A stretch of 64,000 nt of DNA from Geobacter sp. (lineage in GTDB: Bacteria; Desulfobacterota; Desulfuromonadia; Geobacterales; Pseudopelobacteraceae), in NCBI GenBank assembly GCA_025360785.1, contig JANYBN010000127.1:1-64000 (forward strand), read 5' to 3'. Of this stretch, positions 62,941 through 64,000 are shown piece by piece. Both the position numbers and the translations under genes were made by a program. The notes beneath the pieces were generated by a model. It saw nothing but the letters and a program-made list of their open reading frames with translations. It was not told the DNA's origin and searched no databases. The first letter of the stretch is position 1. Each line of letters begins with the position of its first letter.

Positions 62941-64000
62941 TACATATGGATATACTATAAAACTATTACTGCTGGTTCTGCTTGTTGTTGTGTTACCGTC
63001 GGTTCTGTATGCTCAAGCGGGTTATATTGAAATCACCGCTCCCGGCAACCGTCTTTTGAAGCTCGCAGTTGTCCCTCCGCGCTCACTTGGCGCACCCGCA
63101 AATGCCGAATCAGCCAAACTGGTTTCTGATATAATCACGTCCGATATGAATATGTCAGGTGTCATCATAGCTGAAAGTCGTTCTCAGTTGTCACCTGTCA
63201 GTGAATTATTGCTGGCGAATGTTGATTTTGCACCTTGGCAGAGTGCCGGCTTCGATCTACTTGTGCTGGGTGAATACATTCTCAAAGATGGGCAACTGAT
63301 AATCGAGTTCCGTCTTTTTGATGTTATCAATCGCAAGTTGATAAGCGCAAAACGTTATCTTGCCTCAGCGAAGGATCTGCGACGCTTCAGTCATACATTC
63401 GCCGATGAAATCCTGCGCGTGATTACCGGTGAAAAGGGTGTATTCACTACCAGGATTGCCTACGTATCAACATTAACCGGTAACAAGGAAATTTATGTCA
63501 TGGACTGGGACGGCTATAATCCGCTGCCATTGACGAAAAACGGCTCTATAAACCTGAACCCTGATTTTTCTCCTGATGGCAGTGAGATCATTTTCACTTC
63601 GTACAAACATGGCAACCCGGATCTGTATCGACGATCACTGTCAAACACGGCAGAAGTGGTTCTTTCAAGTCGCAAAGGGCTTAATATAACCGGCAGCTGG
63701 TCACCGGATGGCAATAAGATTGCCCTTGCTCTCAGCAAGGATGGTGACGCCGAGATATATACCTTGGATCGGGACGGGAGTCACCCGGTGCGCTTGACCA
63801 TCAATCCTGCTCTCGATCTCTACCCGGCATGGTCGCCGAATGGCAACCAGATCGCCTTTGTTTCGGACCGCCTCGGGAAACCGCAGATATTTATTATGAA
63901 TACTGATGGCAGCGATGTCAGAAGACTGACGACCTCCGGCAGTTACAACGTGAATCCTCGCTGGTCTCCAAAGGGAGATAAAATCGCCTATTCGAGAATG
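62924..64000 (+). CDS. tolB: TolB, periplasmic beta-propeller (cut by right window edge)
   Basis: Not in the ORF track; 359 codons read through to the edge with no stop. The start is GTG at 62924, inside the end of tolA (17-base overlap), with AAGGGAATTTCCA as SD. A signal peptide (IKLLLLVLLVVVLPSVLYAQA) is followed by the TolB N-domain (about 35-150, LAVVPPRSLGAPANAESAKLVSDII) and the WD-like propeller repeats LNPDFSPDGSEIIFTSYKHGNPDLY, ITGSWSPDGNKIALALSKDGDAEIY, LYPAWSPNGNQIAFVSDRLGKPQIF and VNPRWSPKGDKIAYSRM. About one propeller blade and the C-terminus lie outside. Confidence 0.95.
   Translation, partial: MENQDNTYGYTIKLLLLVLLVVVLPSVLYAQAGYIEITAPGNRLLKLAVVPPRSLGAPANAESAKLVSDIITSDMNMSGVIIAESRSQLSPVSELLLANVDFAPWQSAGFDLLVLGEYILKDGQLIIEFRLFDVINRKLISAKRYLASAKDLRRFSHTFADEILRVITGEKGVFTTRIAYVSTLTGNKEIYVMDWDGYNPLPLTKNGSINLNPDFSPDGSEIIFTSYKHGNPDLYRRSLSNTAEVVLSSRKGLNITGSWSPDGNKIALALSKDGDAEIYTLDRDGSHPVRLTINPALDLYPAWSPNGNQIAFVSDRLGKPQIFIMNTDGSDVRRLTTSGSYNVNPRWSPKGDKIAYSRM

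Overview
The window looks like a chromosomal segment of a Geobacter-like member of the Desulfuromonadales/Desulfuromonadota. This is inferred from gene content and not from a marker search: a propionyl-CoA carboxylase/methylmalonyl-CoA mutase operon under an XRE-cupin regulator, CCG-domain (GlcF-like) and GlcD-like oxidoreductase subunits, both RNase Y and RNase J, HisZ, a SAM-I riboswitch before metX, FlbD-MotA-MotB, type IV pilus ATPases, PilZ and roadblock proteins. Almost all of it is dense, moderately GC-rich core genome. I saw no rRNA, tRNA, CRISPR array, integrase or transposase gene.

Layout. 1-6.0 kb (minus): an operon of XRE-cupin regulator, carboxyltransferase, biotin carboxylase/BCCP fusion and methylmalonyl-CoA mutase (cut by the left edge). 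A TTGTATACAA palindrome overlaps its promoter. 6.1-14.6 kb (minus): GlcF-like Fe-S protein, TrmFO, TopA, DprA, a LysM protein and CpoB/YbgF. 14.8-21.9 kb (plus): a U32 peptidase-family protein, DnaB, a GspE/PilB-like protein that has lost its Walker A motif, PilT, a sterol-desaturase-like oxidase, a small membrane protein and a rhodanese. 22.0-32.5 kb (minus): TyrS, YmdB-type phosphoesterase, RNase Y, 5-FCL, a structured intergenic region in the usual 6S RNA position, ZapA, ZapB-like, FtsY, roadblock, PurA, HisZ and a lipoprotein. 32.9-38.7 kb (plus): an RF-like rescue factor, PlsC, two small membrane proteins, RNase J, SAM riboswitch-metX and TtcA-like. 38.6-43.4 kb: a methyltransferase, FlbD/MotA/MotB, a BioD-like/DRTGG protein and PilZ.

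43.5-49.6 kb is the most accessory-looking part. A GtrB/ArnC-like glycosyltransferase, a WecD-like acetyltransferase, a WecE-like sugar aminotransferase and a GT-C-like membrane protein lie on the minus strand, interrupted by a strikingly AT-rich acyltransferase-3 gene on the plus strand. Together they suggest synthesis, lipid loading and transfer of a 4-acetamido-4,6-dideoxy sugar to a surface glycan.

49.8-64 kb: GlcD-like oxidase, a small membrane protein, Maf and YggS; a MacA/MacB-like export operon with two separate permeases; a class V aminotransferase, zinc ribbon, rubredoxin and ferredoxin; an MBL hydrolase, CoaBC and the Tol cluster tolQ-tolR-tolA-like-tolB (cut by the right edge).

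The points I consider most worth following are: (1) a family of hairpin-forming intergenic repeats that begin at stop codons and bracket the plsC unit, with apparent covariation; (2) the pseudo-ATPase beside pilT; (3) the metX riboswitch, whose terminator stem also contains the Shine-Dalgarno; (4) the structured RNA candidate between zapA and 5-FCL; (5) the split Gtr/Wec-like glycan locus; (6) a small membrane-protein gene with a near-perfect SD, antisense to the end of the ttcA-like gene.
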